A stretch of DNA of 64,000 nt from Streptomyces pseudovenezuelae. GTDB taxonomy: Bacteria; Actinomycetota; Actinomycetes; Streptomycetales; Streptomycetaceae. Below, one piece after another: positions 53,497 through 62,153 of the stretch (positions within the stretch are counted from its first letter, which is position 1; each line of letters starts with the position of its first letter). The stretch lies in the NCBI RefSeq assembly GCF_001513955.1, contig NZ_KQ948148.1:132396-196395 (forward strand), read 5' to 3'. The notes under the pieces are model-generated. The model saw only the letters and a list, made by a program, of their open reading frames with translations, made no database searches and was not told the origin of the DNA. The translations under genes and the position numbers were made by a program.

Positions 53497-54696
53497 TCAC
53501 AGTGCGCAGCTGTCGCTGTCCACCTGCTGGTTCGCGGTACGACCCTTGGCGATGTCCTCCTGGATCTCGTCCGCGGTGAGCGCGTACCCGGTGTCGGCGT
53601 CGTCGAGCGACTTGGCGAAGACCACGCCGTAGACCCTGCCCTGCGGGGTCAGCAGCGGGCCGCCGGAGTTGCCCTGGCGGACGGTCGCGTAGAGGGAGTA
53701 GACGTCGCGGTCGACGGTCCCCCGGTGGTAGATGTCCGGTCCGTGGGCGTCGATGCGCCCGCGCACGCGCGCGGAGCGGACGTCGTACGAGCCGTTCTCC
53801 GGGAAGCCGGCCACGATCGCGCTGTCCCCGCTGGCGGCGTCCTCGGACGTGAACTTCAGCGCGGGCGCGTCCAGATCGGGCACGTCCAGGACGGCGATGT
53901 CGCGCTCCCAGTCGTAGAGGACGACCGTGGCGTCGTACTTCCTGCCCTCACCGCCTATCTGGACCGTGGGCTCGTCGACGCCGCCGACGACATGGGCGTT
54001 GGTCATGACACGGCGGTCGCCGAAGACGAAGCCGGTGCCCTCCAGTACCTTGCCGCAGCTCTGCGCGGTGCCCATGACCTTGACGATCGAGCGCTGGGCG
54101 CGGGTGGCGACGGCACTGTGCGCGAGCTGGGGATCGGGCGGCTGGACCTCCTTGATGGGCTCGTTGGAGAAGGGGCTGAAGACCTGCGGGAAGCCGTTCT
54201 GCGCGAGGACCGAGGTGAAGTCCTTGAACCAGGTGTCGGCGGCGCCGGGCAGCGCCTCCTGCACCCCCAGGAGCACCTTGGAGCTGCGGACCTCCTTGCC
54301 GACCGTGGGCATGGTGGTCTGGGCGAGGGCGGAGCCGATCAGCCAGGCCACCAGCAGCATCGCGAGGACGTTGACGAGGGCGCCGCCGGTGGCGTCCAGG
54401 GCCCGGGCCGGGGACCAGGTGATGTACCGGCGCAGCTTGTTGCCGAGGTGGGTGGTCAGGGCCTGGCCGACGGAGGCGCAGACGATGACGACGACCACGG
54501 CCACGACGGCGGCGACCGTGCCGACCTCCGCGTGGTCGGTCAGCGCGTCCCAGATGACGGGGAGGGTGTAGACGGCGACGAGACCGCCCCCCAGGAACCC
54601 GATCACCGACAGGATGCCTACGACGAAGCCCTGGCGGTAGCCGACGATCGCGAACCACACGGCGGCGACCAGCAACAGGATGTCCAGCACGTTCAC
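53497..54696 (-). CDS. marP: MarP-family membrane serine protease
   Basis: 399 residues. The N-terminal CvpA-like part (about 1-165) has four membrane segments (LDILLLVAAVWFAIVGYRQG onward). A linker leads to a chymotrypsin-fold protease: His in MTNAHVVGG (near 235), Asp in WERDIAVLDV, Ser in RQGNSGGPLL (near 345). Two Cys (QSCGK and the terminal SCAL) fit the known redox disulfide of the M. tuberculosis protein Rv3671c, which protects against acid and oxidative stress. It is read in the same direction as the NUDIX and nth genes. Confidence 0.93.
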   Translation of the reverse strand: MNVLDILLLVAAVWFAIVGYRQGFVVGILSVIGFLGGGLVAVYTLPVIWDALTDHAEVGTVAAVVAVVVVIVCASVGQALTTHLGNKLRRYITWSPARALDATGGALVNVLAMLLVAWLIGSALAQTTMPTVGKEVRSSKVLLGVQEALPGAADTWFKDFTSVLAQNGFPQVFSPFSNEPIKEVQPPDPQLAHSAVATRAQRSIVKVMGTAQSCGKVLEGTGFVFGDRRVMTNAHVVGGVDEPTVQIGGEGRKYDATVVLYDWERDIAVLDVPDLDAPALKFTSEDAASGDSAIVAGFPENGSYDVRSARVRGRIDAHGPDIYHRGTVDRDVYSLYATVRQGNSGGPLLTPQGRVYGVVFAKSLDDADTGYALTADEIQEDIAKGRTANQQVDSDSCAL

Positions 54697-54787
54697 CGGT
54701 TCGAGCCTCGCCTCATCACTTCGCGTTCACCACAGGTCGGCCGGCCGGGGGCTGTCCCCGGGAAGACACAGCACGGACGCCACCCTG

Positions 54788-55486
54788 TCATGCGCGCCAG
54801 TCGAGCGGGACCTGCTTCTCGCGGTCCCAGGGACGCTCCCAGCCCGCGTAGTGCAGGATGCGGTCGATGATTCCGGCGGTGAAGCCCCAGACCAGTGCCG
54901 ATTCGACCAGGAATGCCGGACCTCGGTGTCCGCTGGGGTGGACGGTCGTCGCACGGTTGTCGGGGTCCGTGAGATCCGCCACGGGAACCGTGAAGACGCG
55001 TGCGGTCTCGTTCGGGTCGACGACCCCGACCGGGGTCGGCTCGCGCCACCAGCCCAGCACCGGGGTCACCACGAAGCCGCTGACCGGGATGTACAGCTTG
55101 GGCAGCACGCCGAAGAGCTGGACGCCCGAGGGGTCGAGGCCGGTCTCCTCCTCGGCCTCGCGCAGGGCGGCCCTGAGCGGCCCGTCGCCCTTCGGGTCAC
55201 CGTCCTCCGGGTCGAGCGCGCCGCCGGGGAACGACGGCTGCCCGGCGTGCGACCGCAGCGAACTCGCCCGCTCCATGAGCAGCAGCTCGGGTCCGCGCTC
55301 GCCCTCGCCGCCCTCGCCGAACAGGATCAGCACCGCCGACTGCCGTCCCGCGCCGTTGGCCGGCGGCAGGAAGCGGCTCAGCTGGAGCGGCTCGATCGTC
55401 TCCACGGCGTGCACCACCGGGTCCAGCCAGCCCGGCAGGCCGTCCTTGCTGAGCGTCACGCCCTCCGTATGGCTCGCCCGTGTCAT
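54788..55486 (-). CDS. NUDIX hydrolase, CoA-pyrophosphatase-like
   Basis: 232 residues from an ATG after GGGGGTGG; a GTG two codons earlier is possible. The Nudix box reads GGALDPEDG … REAEEETGLDPSG (catalytic REAEEETG), and LRSHAGQPSFPGG is the upstream motif of the CoA-diphosphatase group. It likely hydrolyses CoA or a related dinucleotide to clear damaged cofactors. It lies between nth and marP as in M. tuberculosis (Rv3672c), probably one transcription unit. Confidence 0.88.
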   Translation of the reverse strand: MTRASHTEGVTLSKDGLPGWLDPVVHAVETIEPLQLSRFLPPANGAGRQSAVLILFGEGGEGERGPELLLMERASSLRSHAGQPSFPGGALDPEDGDPKGDGPLRAALREAEEETGLDPSGVQLFGVLPKLYIPVSGFVVTPVLGWWREPTPVGVVDPNETARVFTVPVADLTDPDNRATTVHPSGHRGPAFLVESALVWGFTAGIIDRILHYAGWERPWDREKQVPLDWRA

Positions 55487-55694
55487 CGCCACCCCCGTCG
55501 TCCTGCACTGCCCAACGCCCGACAGGCCCTAGATCGTTCCGCCCGGGCACGCCACCGGGCTTCGGGCGGCGGGGTCGGCGCTGTGGTCCGGGTCGGATTT
55601 CCGGTCCGGCCCGGTTCTCCGGTCCGGTTCAGCTGCAGGGCCCGGCTCGGTGTTCCGGCCCGTGCCGGTCCGCCCGGACCCGCCGTCCGTGTCC

Positions 55695-56780
55695 TCACCC
55701 GGTGGCCCCCAGGGGCGGCGCGGCCTTGCCGCCCGCGTCCAGGTAGGCCTGCGGGGGGTTCAGCCGCTGTCCCGGGAAGCCGCCCTTCTCGTACTTGAGG
55801 AGCTTGTGCGCCTTCTCCGGGTCCGTCTCGCCCTCGCCGTAGGCCGGGCAGAGGGGCGCGACGGGACAGGCGCCGCAGGCGGGTTTGCGGGCGTGGCAGA
55901 TGCGGCGGCCGTGCCAGATGACGTGGTGCGACAGATCCGTCCAGTCGCTCTTCGGGAAGAGCGCGGAGACGGCCGCCTCGATCTTGTCGGGGTCGGTCTC
56001 GTCGGTCCACCGCCAGCGCCTGACCAGCCGCATGAAGTGGGTGTCGACGGTGATGCCGGGCCGCCCGAAGGCATTGCCGAGGACGACGAAGGCGGTCTTG
56101 CGGCCCACACCGGGCAGCGTGACGAGGTCGTCGAGCCGCCCCGGGACCTCGCCGTCGAACTTCTCCACGAGGGCCTTGGACAGCCCTATCACCGACTTGG
56201 TCTTGGCCCGGAAGAACCCGGTCGGCCGGAGGATCTCCTCGACCTCCTCGGGGTTGGCCGCGGCCAGGTCCTCGGGGGTCGGGTACTTGGCGAACAGCGC
56301 CGGGGTCGTCTGATTGACCCTCAAGTCGGTGGTCTGCGCGGACAGGACCGTCGCCACGATCAGCTGGAAGGGGTTCTCGAAGTCCAACTCGGGGTGGGCG
56401 TACGGGAACACCTCCGCGAGCTCGCGGTTGATGCGCCGGGCACGGCGGACGAGAGCGGTCCGCGACTCGCTCCTCGGGGGCTTCGTGGCAACCGTCTTGG
56501 CGGCCGACGCCTTCTTGACCGCAGCCGCCGCCTGCTCGGGAGCGGCGGTCGTCTTCTTCGCGGCGGCGGCCTTGCGCACGGGAGCCGCCTTTTTCGCCAC
56601 CTTCTCCGCTGTCTTCTCCGCCGTCTTCTTCGCCGAAGCCCTCTTCTCCACCGGAGCCTTCCCTGCCGCTTTTGCCGTTTTCTTTCCGCCCCCGACGCCC
56701 TGTTCGCCCAGAGCGGAATCCCGACGTGCAACCACCCGCCCAGCCCCCTTGGCCTGTGCTCTCACCGGCGTTTTGGACAC
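55695..56780 (-). CDS. nth: Endonuclease III with long basic N-terminal tail
   Basis: 361 residues. The first 100 are Lys/Ala-rich (KKTAEKTAEKVAKKAAP), absent from E. coli Nth and similar in style to the TopA tail. The catalytic core follows: helix-hairpin-helix LPGVGRKTA with the Lys nucleophile, VDTHFMRL with the Asp, and the 4Fe-4S cluster as C-x6-C-x2-C-x5-C. The enzyme excises oxidised pyrimidines and cuts the abasic strand. The tail probably increases DNA affinity. It is divergent from crp. Confidence 0.95.
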   Translation of the reverse strand: MSKTPVRAQAKGAGRVVARRDSALGEQGVGGGKKTAKAAGKAPVEKRASAKKTAEKTAEKVAKKAAPVRKAAAAKKTTAAPEQAAAAVKKASAAKTVATKPPRSESRTALVRRARRINRELAEVFPYAHPELDFENPFQLIVATVLSAQTTDLRVNQTTPALFAKYPTPEDLAAANPEEVEEILRPTGFFRAKTKSVIGLSKALVEKFDGEVPGRLDDLVTLPGVGRKTAFVVLGNAFGRPGITVDTHFMRLVRRWRWTDETDPDKIEAAVSALFPKSDWTDLSHHVIWHGRRICHARKPACGACPVAPLCPAYGEGETDPEKAHKLLKYEKGGFPGQRLNPPQAYLDAGGKAAPPLGATG

Positions 56781-56883
56781 CCGGCCAGCCTAGAGCCCGG
56801 CACTGACATCCGCCCCGGACCCCGAAGACCGGCCCCCAATTGGACCCCTGCCGCTTACCCCGGGACATGTGTGCGGCATCCTT

Positions 56884-56897
56884 GTGACAGATCACAC
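56884..56897. promoter_or_regulatory. Candidate Crp box upstream of crp
   Basis: GTG-N8-CAC (GTGACAGATCACAC), about 90 bp before the crp start and in the nth-crp divergent gap. It resembles the TGTGA…TCACA consensus and suggests autoregulation. Confidence 0.5.
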
Positions 56898-56987
56898 TGT
56901 TTGGACCGTCCGGCAAAATGGGCACCGGGTTCCCCTGGTACCAAAGGGGAACAAGATCCCCTGAGCAGGTCGACAAGGAGAGAACTC

Positions 56988-57662
56988 GTGGACGACGTTC
57001 TGCGGCGCAACCCGCTCTTCGCGGCACTCGACGACGAGCAGTCCGCGGAACTGCGCGCCTCCATGAGTGAGGTGACTCTCGCGCGTGGCGACTCCCTGTT
57101 CCACGAGGGCGACCCGGGTGACCGGCTCTACGCGGTCACCGAGGGCAAGGTGAAGCTCCACCGCACCTCACCCGACGGTCGCGAGAACATGCTGGCCGTT
57201 CTCGGCCCCGGCGAACTCATCGGCGAGCTGTCGCTCTTCGACCCGGGCCCGCGCACGGCGACCGCCACCGCGCTGACCGAGGTCAAGCTGCTCGGCCTCG
57301 GCCACGGCGACCTCCAGCCCTGGCTGAGCGCGCGTCCCGAGGTGGCCTCCGCGCTCCTGCGGGCCATCGCGCGGCGGCTGCGCAGGACCAACGACCAGAT
57401 GTCCGACCTGGTCTTCTCGGACGTGCCGGGCCGCGTGGCCCGTGCGCTGCTCGACCTCTCCCGCCGCTTCGGCGTGCAGTCCGAGGAGGGCATCCACGTC
57501 GTCCACGACCTCACGCAGGAGGAGCTGGCCCAGCTGGTCGGCGCCTCCCGCGAGACGGTCAACAAGGCCCTCGCGGACTTCGCCCAGCGCGGCTGGCTGC
57601 GCCTGGAGGCCCGCGCGGTGATCCTCCTGGACGTCGAGAGGCTCGCCAAGCGCTCGCGCTGA
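56988..57662 (+). CDS. crp: Crp/Fnr-family transcriptional regulator Crp
   Basis: 224 residues from a GTG with AAGGAG upstream, the same length as S. coelicolor Crp. The cyclic-nucleotide domain has PGDRLYAVTEGKVKL and GELIGELSLFDPGPRTATAT, with Glu and Arg of the cAMP pocket. The C-terminal HTH (DLTQEELAQLVGASRETVNK) is standard. Crp controls germination, development and secondary metabolism in Streptomyces. The frame is open far upstream (to 55650), but that part is antisense to nth and not coding. Confidence 0.95.
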   Translation: MDDVLRRNPLFAALDDEQSAELRASMSEVTLARGDSLFHEGDPGDRLYAVTEGKVKLHRTSPDGRENMLAVLGPGELIGELSLFDPGPRTATATALTEVKLLGLGHGDLQPWLSARPEVASALLRAIARRLRRTNDQMSDLVFSDVPGRVARALLDLSRRFGVQSEEGIHVVHDLTQEELAQLVGASRETVNKALADFAQRGWLRLEARAVILLDVERLAKRSR

Positions 57663-57689
57663 GCGCGTGACCGTACGAACGACGCAGAG

Positions 57690-57713
57690 GGGCCCCGCCG
57701 GCTGGCGGGGCCC
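57690..57713 (+). terminator. Terminator of crp
   Basis: Arms GGGCCCCGCC and GGCGGGGCCC, 28 bp after the stop and immediately ahead of the 20-bp tandem repeats. Confidence 0.75.
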
Positions 57714-57810
57714 TTCGCGTACGGCCGGGGCACTTCGCGTACGGCCGGGGCACTTCGCGTACGGCCGGGGCCCCTCGCGTACGGCCGGGGCACTTCGCGT
57801 CCGGCCGGGG
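57711..57810. repeat. Five tandem 20-bp units
   Basis: Unit C(A/C)CTTCGCGTACGGCCGGGG, five copies with few changes, starting inside the crp terminator. The remaining gap to 58163 has no supported gene; a + frame (57667-58077) runs through the repeats and is low-complexity except for its end (SCACGRHMRPL). Confidence 0.9.
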
Positions 57811-58163
57811 GCGGGACGCGCGGAGGCGGTTGGCCGGTGCGTCGTCTGGGGGGCCACGGTCGGCACCGCGCGAGAGGGCCCATGGGACGGGACTCGGCCG
57901 GGGCCACCGGAACGCGTCCGCGAGGCCGCACGGTCCGCGAGCGCGCCGGGACCCGCTGGCCCCGCACCCGGCCCCGCCTCGCCGTCGCAGGAGCTCGCGG
58001 CGTCCGATCACGTGATCGCCGTGAGCTGCGCCTGCGGCCGCCACATGCGCCCCCTGCGTGTCATCGGTGACGCTTGACCCTGTACGGCCCCACAGGCCCC
58101 ACACGGCCCGCCCAGGGCCGTAAATGAGCTGCCCACGGGTCGGCCCCCGGGCACAGTGATCCC

Positions 58164-59006
58164 ATGGCCGCCGCATCTGTTCCGTCCATCGCCCCCAAGG
58201 GACTCGACGCCCAGGGCTGCATCGAGCGCGAGGGCTCCCTCGGGCGGATCCCGCAGCCTTTCCGCCCGGTCGTCGCCGCCGCCCGCGACCGGGTGCTGGA
58301 GCTGTTCGGGCCGCGCCTGCACAGCGCGTACCTCTACGGCTCGATCCCGCGCGGCACCGCGCGCGTGGGCCGCAGCGACCTCGACCTCCTGCTCGCCCTG
58401 CGGGACGAACCGTCCGACGCGGACCGGGAGGGCGTACGGGAACTCGGGGAGGCCCTGGACAAGGAGTTCCCGCAGATCGACGGCGTCGGGACGCTCCTGT
58501 ACGGCCGGGATGTCCTGCTGAGCGACCTGGAGCGCCACGACCTGGGCTGGTTCGTGGCCTGTCTGTGCACCCCGCTGCTCGGCGACGACCTCGCGGAGTA
58601 CCTCCCGCGCTACCGCCCCGACTCCCTCCTGGCCCGCGAGACGAACGGCGACCTCGCCCTCCTGCTCCCCCGCTGGCGCGAACGGATCGGGACGGCGGAC
58701 GCGGACGAGACCCGGACCCGCCTCGTCCGCGTCATCTCCCGCCGCCTGGTCCGCACCGCGTTCACCTTGGTCATGCCCCGCTGGAACGGCTGGACGAGCG
58801 ACCTGCGGGAGATGGCCGAGGTCTGCGCCGCGTACTACCCGGAGCGCGCAGGCCAGGTGAGGGCCGCGGCCGCCCTGGGCCACGACCCGACCGCCGACCC
58901 GGCCGTACTGCGCGCGTTTGTCGACGACCTGGGCCCCTGGCTGGCAGCCGAGTACACGCGCGTGCACGGCGTGAAGGCCCCTAGGTGCGAAGCCCTTCAG
59001 GCGTGA
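58164..59006 (+). CDS. Nucleotidyltransferase-fold protein
   Basis: 280 residues. The Pol-beta-type motif LYGSIPRGTARVGRSDLDLL (near 53-72) has the GS and the two metal-binding Asp. The rest is helical, with no kinase or HEPN partner recognised. This resembles aminoglycoside/toxin-type minimal nucleotidyltransferases, but the C-terminal part is not a known resistance domain. The end of the gene runs into a 16-bp tandem repeat. It converges on the MBL gene. Confidence 0.78.
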   Translation: MAAASVPSIAPKGLDAQGCIEREGSLGRIPQPFRPVVAAARDRVLELFGPRLHSAYLYGSIPRGTARVGRSDLDLLLALRDEPSDADREGVRELGEALDKEFPQIDGVGTLLYGRDVLLSDLERHDLGWFVACLCTPLLGDDLAEYLPRYRPDSLLARETNGDLALLLPRWRERIGTADADETRTRLVRVISRRLVRTAFTLVMPRWNGWTSDLREMAEVCAAYYPERAGQVRAAAALGHDPTADPAVLRAFVDDLGPWLAAEYTRVHGVKAPRCEALQA

Positions 59007-59069
59007 AGCCCTCTGGGCATGAAGCCTTCTATGCGTGAAGCCTTCTATGCATGAAGCCCTTCAGATGAG
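58990..59069. repeat. Five 16-bp tandem units across the gene ends
   Basis: AAGCC(C)TTC-type units ending GCGTG or GCATG at 58990, 59006, 59022, 59038 and 59054. They cover the last codons of the nucleotidyltransferase gene and the last of the opposing MBL gene. Confidence 0.8.
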
Positions 59070-59891
59070 CCCGTGCTCCTGCAGGTACTCCAGCTGGGCC
59101 CGCACCGACAGCTCGGCGGCGGGCCAGAGCGAGCGGTCCACGTCCGCGTACACGTGCTCCACGACGGCACCGGGGGTCCGGTGTCCGTTCTCCACGGCCG
59201 TCTCGATCTGGGCGAGCCGATGGGCCCGGTGGGCGAGATAGAACTCGACGGCACCCTGGGCGTCCTCCAGGACGGGCCCGTGGCCGGGCAGGACGGTGTG
59301 GACGCCGTCGTCGACCGTGAGGGACCTCAGCCGCCGCAGGGAGTCCAGATAGTCGCCCAGGCGGCCGTCGGGATGGGCCACGACGGTCGTACCGCGCCCC
59401 AGGACGGTGTCGCCGGTCACGACGGCCTGGTCGGCCGGGAGATGGAAGCACAGCGAGTCCGCGGTGTGGCCGGGAGTGGGGACGACCCTGAGCTCCAGCC
59501 CGCCGACGCGCACCACCTCGCCCGCGCCGAGCCCCTCCTCCCCCAGCCGCAGCGCGGGGTCGAGAGCCCGCACCTTGGTGCCGGTCAGCCCGGCGAAACG
59601 GACGGCGCCCTCCGCGTGGTCGGGGTGGCCGTGGGTGAGCAGCGTGAGCGCGACCCGCTTGCCGGCGGCCTCTGCGGTGTCGACGACCGCGCGCAGGTGC
59701 CCTTCGTCCAGGGGGCCGGGGTCGATCACGACCGCCAGGTCCGAGTCCGGTTCCGAGAGGATCCAGGTGTTGGTCCCGTCCAGGGTCATCGCGGAGGCGT
59801 TGGGAGCGAGGACGTTGACGGCCCGTGGGGTGGCGGGGCCCGAGAGGACCCCGCCCCGTGGCTGGCCGGGCAGGGCTGCGGCGTCGGTCAT
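59061..59891 (-). CDS. Metallo-beta-lactamase-fold hydrolase, LACTB2-like
   Basis: 276 residues. Zinc motif LLTHGHPDHAEG (near 87), further ligands in PTPGHTADS, VTGDTVLG and VLPGHGPVL. The C-terminal winged-helix (ELSVRAQLEYLQEHG) is the feature of the LACTB2/glyoxalase-II-like RNA and thioester hydrolases. It overlaps the NUDIX gene by 4 nt, so the two are co-translated. M. tuberculosis Rv3677c is syntenic. Confidence 0.88.
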   Translation of the reverse strand: MTDAAALPGQPRGGVLSGPATPRAVNVLAPNASAMTLDGTNTWILSEPDSDLAVVIDPGPLDEGHLRAVVDTAEAAGKRVALTLLTHGHPDHAEGAVRFAGLTGTKVRALDPALRLGEEGLGAGEVVRVGGLELRVVPTPGHTADSLCFHLPADQAVVTGDTVLGRGTTVVAHPDGRLGDYLDSLRRLRSLTVDDGVHTVLPGHGPVLEDAQGAVEFYLAHRAHRLAQIETAVENGHRTPGAVVEHVYADVDRSLWPAAELSVRAQLEYLQEHGLI

Positions 59892-60757
59892 GCGGAGGCT
59901 CCACCGGTCGGGATGTGTTTGGTGAACTCGTCGTGTCCCGGCCAGGACAGCACGATCTCGCCGTCCACCAGGCGGGCCTGCGCGAGCACAGGGGTCAGGT
60001 CACGGTCGGGCGCGGCGGCGAGCGTGGCGGCGGCGGTGCCGTACGCGGTGAGCTGGCGCAGGGTGGCGATGGTGGGCGGCATCATCAGCAGCTCGCCCTT
60101 GTCGTAGCCGTCCGCCGCGTCCTCGGGCCTGATCCACACCGTGCGGTCGGCCTCGGTGGAGGCGTTGCGCGTGCGCTGCCCCTGCGGGAGGGCGGCGACG
60201 AAGAACCACGTGTCGTAGCGGCGGGGTTCGAACTCGGGCGTGATCCAGCGCGTCCAGGCCCCGAGCAGATCCGATCGCAGCACGAGTCCGCGACGTTCCA
60301 GGAACTCCGCGAAGGAGAGCTCCCGCGCCACGAGGGCGGCCCGGTCCGTCTCCCACTCCGCGCCCGTGGTGTCACCGACCACCGTCTCGGCGGTCGGCCC
60401 GGCGAGCAGGACGCCCGCCTCCTCGTACGTCTCCCGCACGGCCGCGCAGACGATCGCCTGAGCCGTCGTCTCGTCCACGCCGAGCCTGGCCGCCCACCAC
60501 GCGCGCGTGGGGCCCGCCCAATGGATCTGGTGCTCGTCGTCACGGGGGTCGACGCCGCCGCCGGGATAGGCGTACGCGCCGCCGGCGAACGCCATGGAGG
60601 CCCGCCTGCGCAGCATGTGTACGACGGTCCCGGCGGGGCCGTCCTTCAGCAGCATCACGGTGGCGGCGCGTCTCGGCGTGGCCGGCGCGAGCGTGCCGTC
60701 CGCCAGCGCGCGGATACGGTCCGGCCATTCCGCTGGGTACCACTGCCCGTTTGCCAT
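59888..60757 (-). CDS. NUDIX hydrolase
   Basis: 289 residues from the ATG at 60757. GGAYAYPGGGVDPRD leads into a long loop and then the Nudix helix AAVRETYEEAGVLL (catalytic RETYEEAG). It belongs to the long NUDIX group similar to human NUDT19-type proteins, where a large insertion follows the first Gly-rich part. Substrate not predictable. It is coupled to the MBL gene by a 4-nt overlap. Confidence 0.85.
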   Translation of the reverse strand: MANGQWYPAEWPDRIRALADGTLAPATPRRAATVMLLKDGPAGTVVHMLRRRASMAFAGGAYAYPGGGVDPRDDEHQIHWAGPTRAWWAARLGVDETTAQAIVCAAVRETYEEAGVLLAGPTAETVVGDTTGAEWETDRAALVARELSFAEFLERRGLVLRSDLLGAWTRWITPEFEPRRYDTWFFVAALPQGQRTRNASTEADRTVWIRPEDAADGYDKGELLMMPPTIATLRQLTAYGTAAATLAAAPDRDLTPVLAQARLVDGEIVLSWPGHDEFTKHIPTGGASA

Positions 60758-60889
60758 GGCCGGAGGCTAACTCCTGGGGCGCGGATGTTCGAGGGCCGGG
60801 CGGGTGTGGGGGGTGCCGGGTGGGTCGTGGCTGGTCGTGAGCAGCTGCGCTGGGCCTGGGCGGGGCGCCTAAGGGGGTGCCTCGCTGTG

Positions 60890-60955
60890 TCGTCGGGCGG
60901 GTGCGGATGCGTCGTGGCTGGTCGCGCAGTTCCCCGCGCCCCTGGGGAGGTGCGG
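60890..60955. repeat. Streptomyces interspersed repeat copy
   Basis: Contains GTCGTGGCTGGTCGCGCAGT followed by TCCCCGCGCCCCT, a sequence that recurs between genes in many Streptomyces genomes. It lies just before the 29-bp array. Confidence 0.7.
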
Positions 60956-60963
60956 TCAGTCGC

Positions 60964-61349
60964 GCCACGACGGGCCGTTCTCACCTCGACCCACCACGAC
61001 GAACCGTTCCCACCCAGACCCACCACAACGAGCCGCTCTCACCCCGACCCACCACCACGGGCCGTTCTCACCTCGACCCACCACGACGAGCCGTAGGGAC
61101 CCAGCCTCACCACGACGAGGCGTAGTCACCTCGACCCACCACGACGAGGCGTAGTCACCTCGACCCACCACAACGAGCCGTAGTCACCCCGACCCACCAC
61201 AACAAGCCGTAGTCACCCCGACCCACCGCGACGAGCCGCTCTCACTCAACCCCACCACGACGAGCCGTAGGGACCCAGCCTCACCACGACGAGCCGTAGT
61301 CACCTCGACCCACCACGACGGGCCGTTCTCGCCTCGGCCCGCCCCGGCA
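60964..61349. repeat. Array of about thirteen 29-bp units
   Basis: Unit CCACCACGACGAGCCGTAGT-CACCTCGAC with variants (CGCTCT, GTTCTC or GTAGGGACCCAGCC in the middle). Units with the middle GTAGGGACCCAGCCT occur twice, each before a normal unit, so a two-unit block has been copied. There is no spacer diversity of CRISPR type. It fills the gap between the NUDIX and ridA genes. Confidence 0.9.
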
Positions 61350-61402
61350 CAGCCGCCCGCGCTGCCCGCGCCCCCGCCGACCCCGCCCAGCCGCCGCAGG
61401 CA

Positions 61403-61873
61403 TCACGCCTCGGTGAGTTCCACCTGGACCTCGACCTCGACCGGGGCGTCGAGGGGCAGGACGGCCACGCCCACCGCGCTGCGGGCGTGGACGCCCTTGT
61501 CGCCGAGGACCTCGCCCAGCAGCTCGCTCGCGCCGTTGATCACACCCGGCTGTCCTGTGAAGTCCGAGGCCGACGCCACGAACCCCACGACCTTCACCAC
61601 GCGCGCGATCCGGTCCAGATCACCGGCCACGGACTTCACCGCTGCCAGCGCGTTCAGCGCACACGTGCGGGCCAGCGCCTTCGCCTCCTCGGCCGTGACC
61701 TCCGCGCCCACCTTGCCGGTGACCGGAAGCTTGCCGTCGACCATGGGCAGCTGGCCCGAGGTGTACACGTACACCCCGGACTGCACGGCCGGCTGATACG
61801 CGGCCAGCGGCGGCACGACCGCCGGCAGTGTCAGTCCGAGCTCCGCGAGCCGCGCCTCGACCGCCCCGCTCAC
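61403..61873 (-). CDS. RidA-family protein (YjgF-type)
   Basis: 156 residues from a GTG with GGGAGAAG upstream and overlapping the DUF4177 stop. Conserved parts: VYTSGQLPMVDGKLPVTGKV, TCALNALAAVKSV and HARSAVGVAVLPLDAPVEVE, where the arginine (HARSAVG) binds the imine substrate. RidA enzymes remove reactive 2-aminoacrylate-type intermediates. The N-terminus is longer than E. coli RidA by about 25 residues. Corresponds to Rv3678c in synteny. Confidence 0.88.
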   Translation of the reverse strand: MSGAVEARLAELGLTLPAVVPPLAAYQPAVQSGVYVYTSGQLPMVDGKLPVTGKVGAEVTAEEAKALARTCALNALAAVKSVAGDLDRIARVVKVVGFVASASDFTGQPGVINGASELLGEVLGDKGVHARSAVGVAVLPLDAPVEVEVQVELTEA

Positions 61874-62034
61874 GCCGTCTTCTCCCGCTTCAGGTACGCC
61901 ACCAGCTGCTCGGGGTTGTTCGGCCCGGGCACGACCTGCACGAGCTCCCACCCGTCCTCGCCCCAGGTGTCCAGAATCTGCTTCGTGGCGTGGACGAGCA
62001 GCGGCACGGTCGCGTATTCCCACTTCTTGGTCAT
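61870..62034 (-). CDS. Small DUF4177-like protein
   Basis: 54 codons: MTKKWEYATVPLLVHATKQI, then ILDTWGEDGWELVQVV and a basic end (KREKTA). The pattern KWEY … GWELV is the DUF4177 signature. Its TGA overlaps the ridA GTG (GTGA), so it leads the ridA pair. Too short for common gene cut-offs, but conserved in motif and position. Function unknown. Confidence 0.8.
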   Translation of the reverse strand: MTKKWEYATVPLLVHATKQILDTWGEDGWELVQVVPGPNNPEQLVAYLKREKTA

Positions 62035-62153
62035 GCGGCCGACTCTAGCCGCTGCTCAGCCCTGGCTTTCAGCCGCTGCTCACCCACAGCCGGTGCCCGC
62101 GTTATCCACAGCCTCCTGCTTAGGTTCGCCGCCGACTGGTTACGCTCGAATAC

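Noticed and set aside
57667..58077. Gene after crp
   Set aside because: Runs through the 20-bp tandem repeats; only the last 25 codons look protein-like.
60964..61349. CRISPR array
   Set aside because: The whole 29-bp unit is repeated with no unique spacers, and no cas genes are near.
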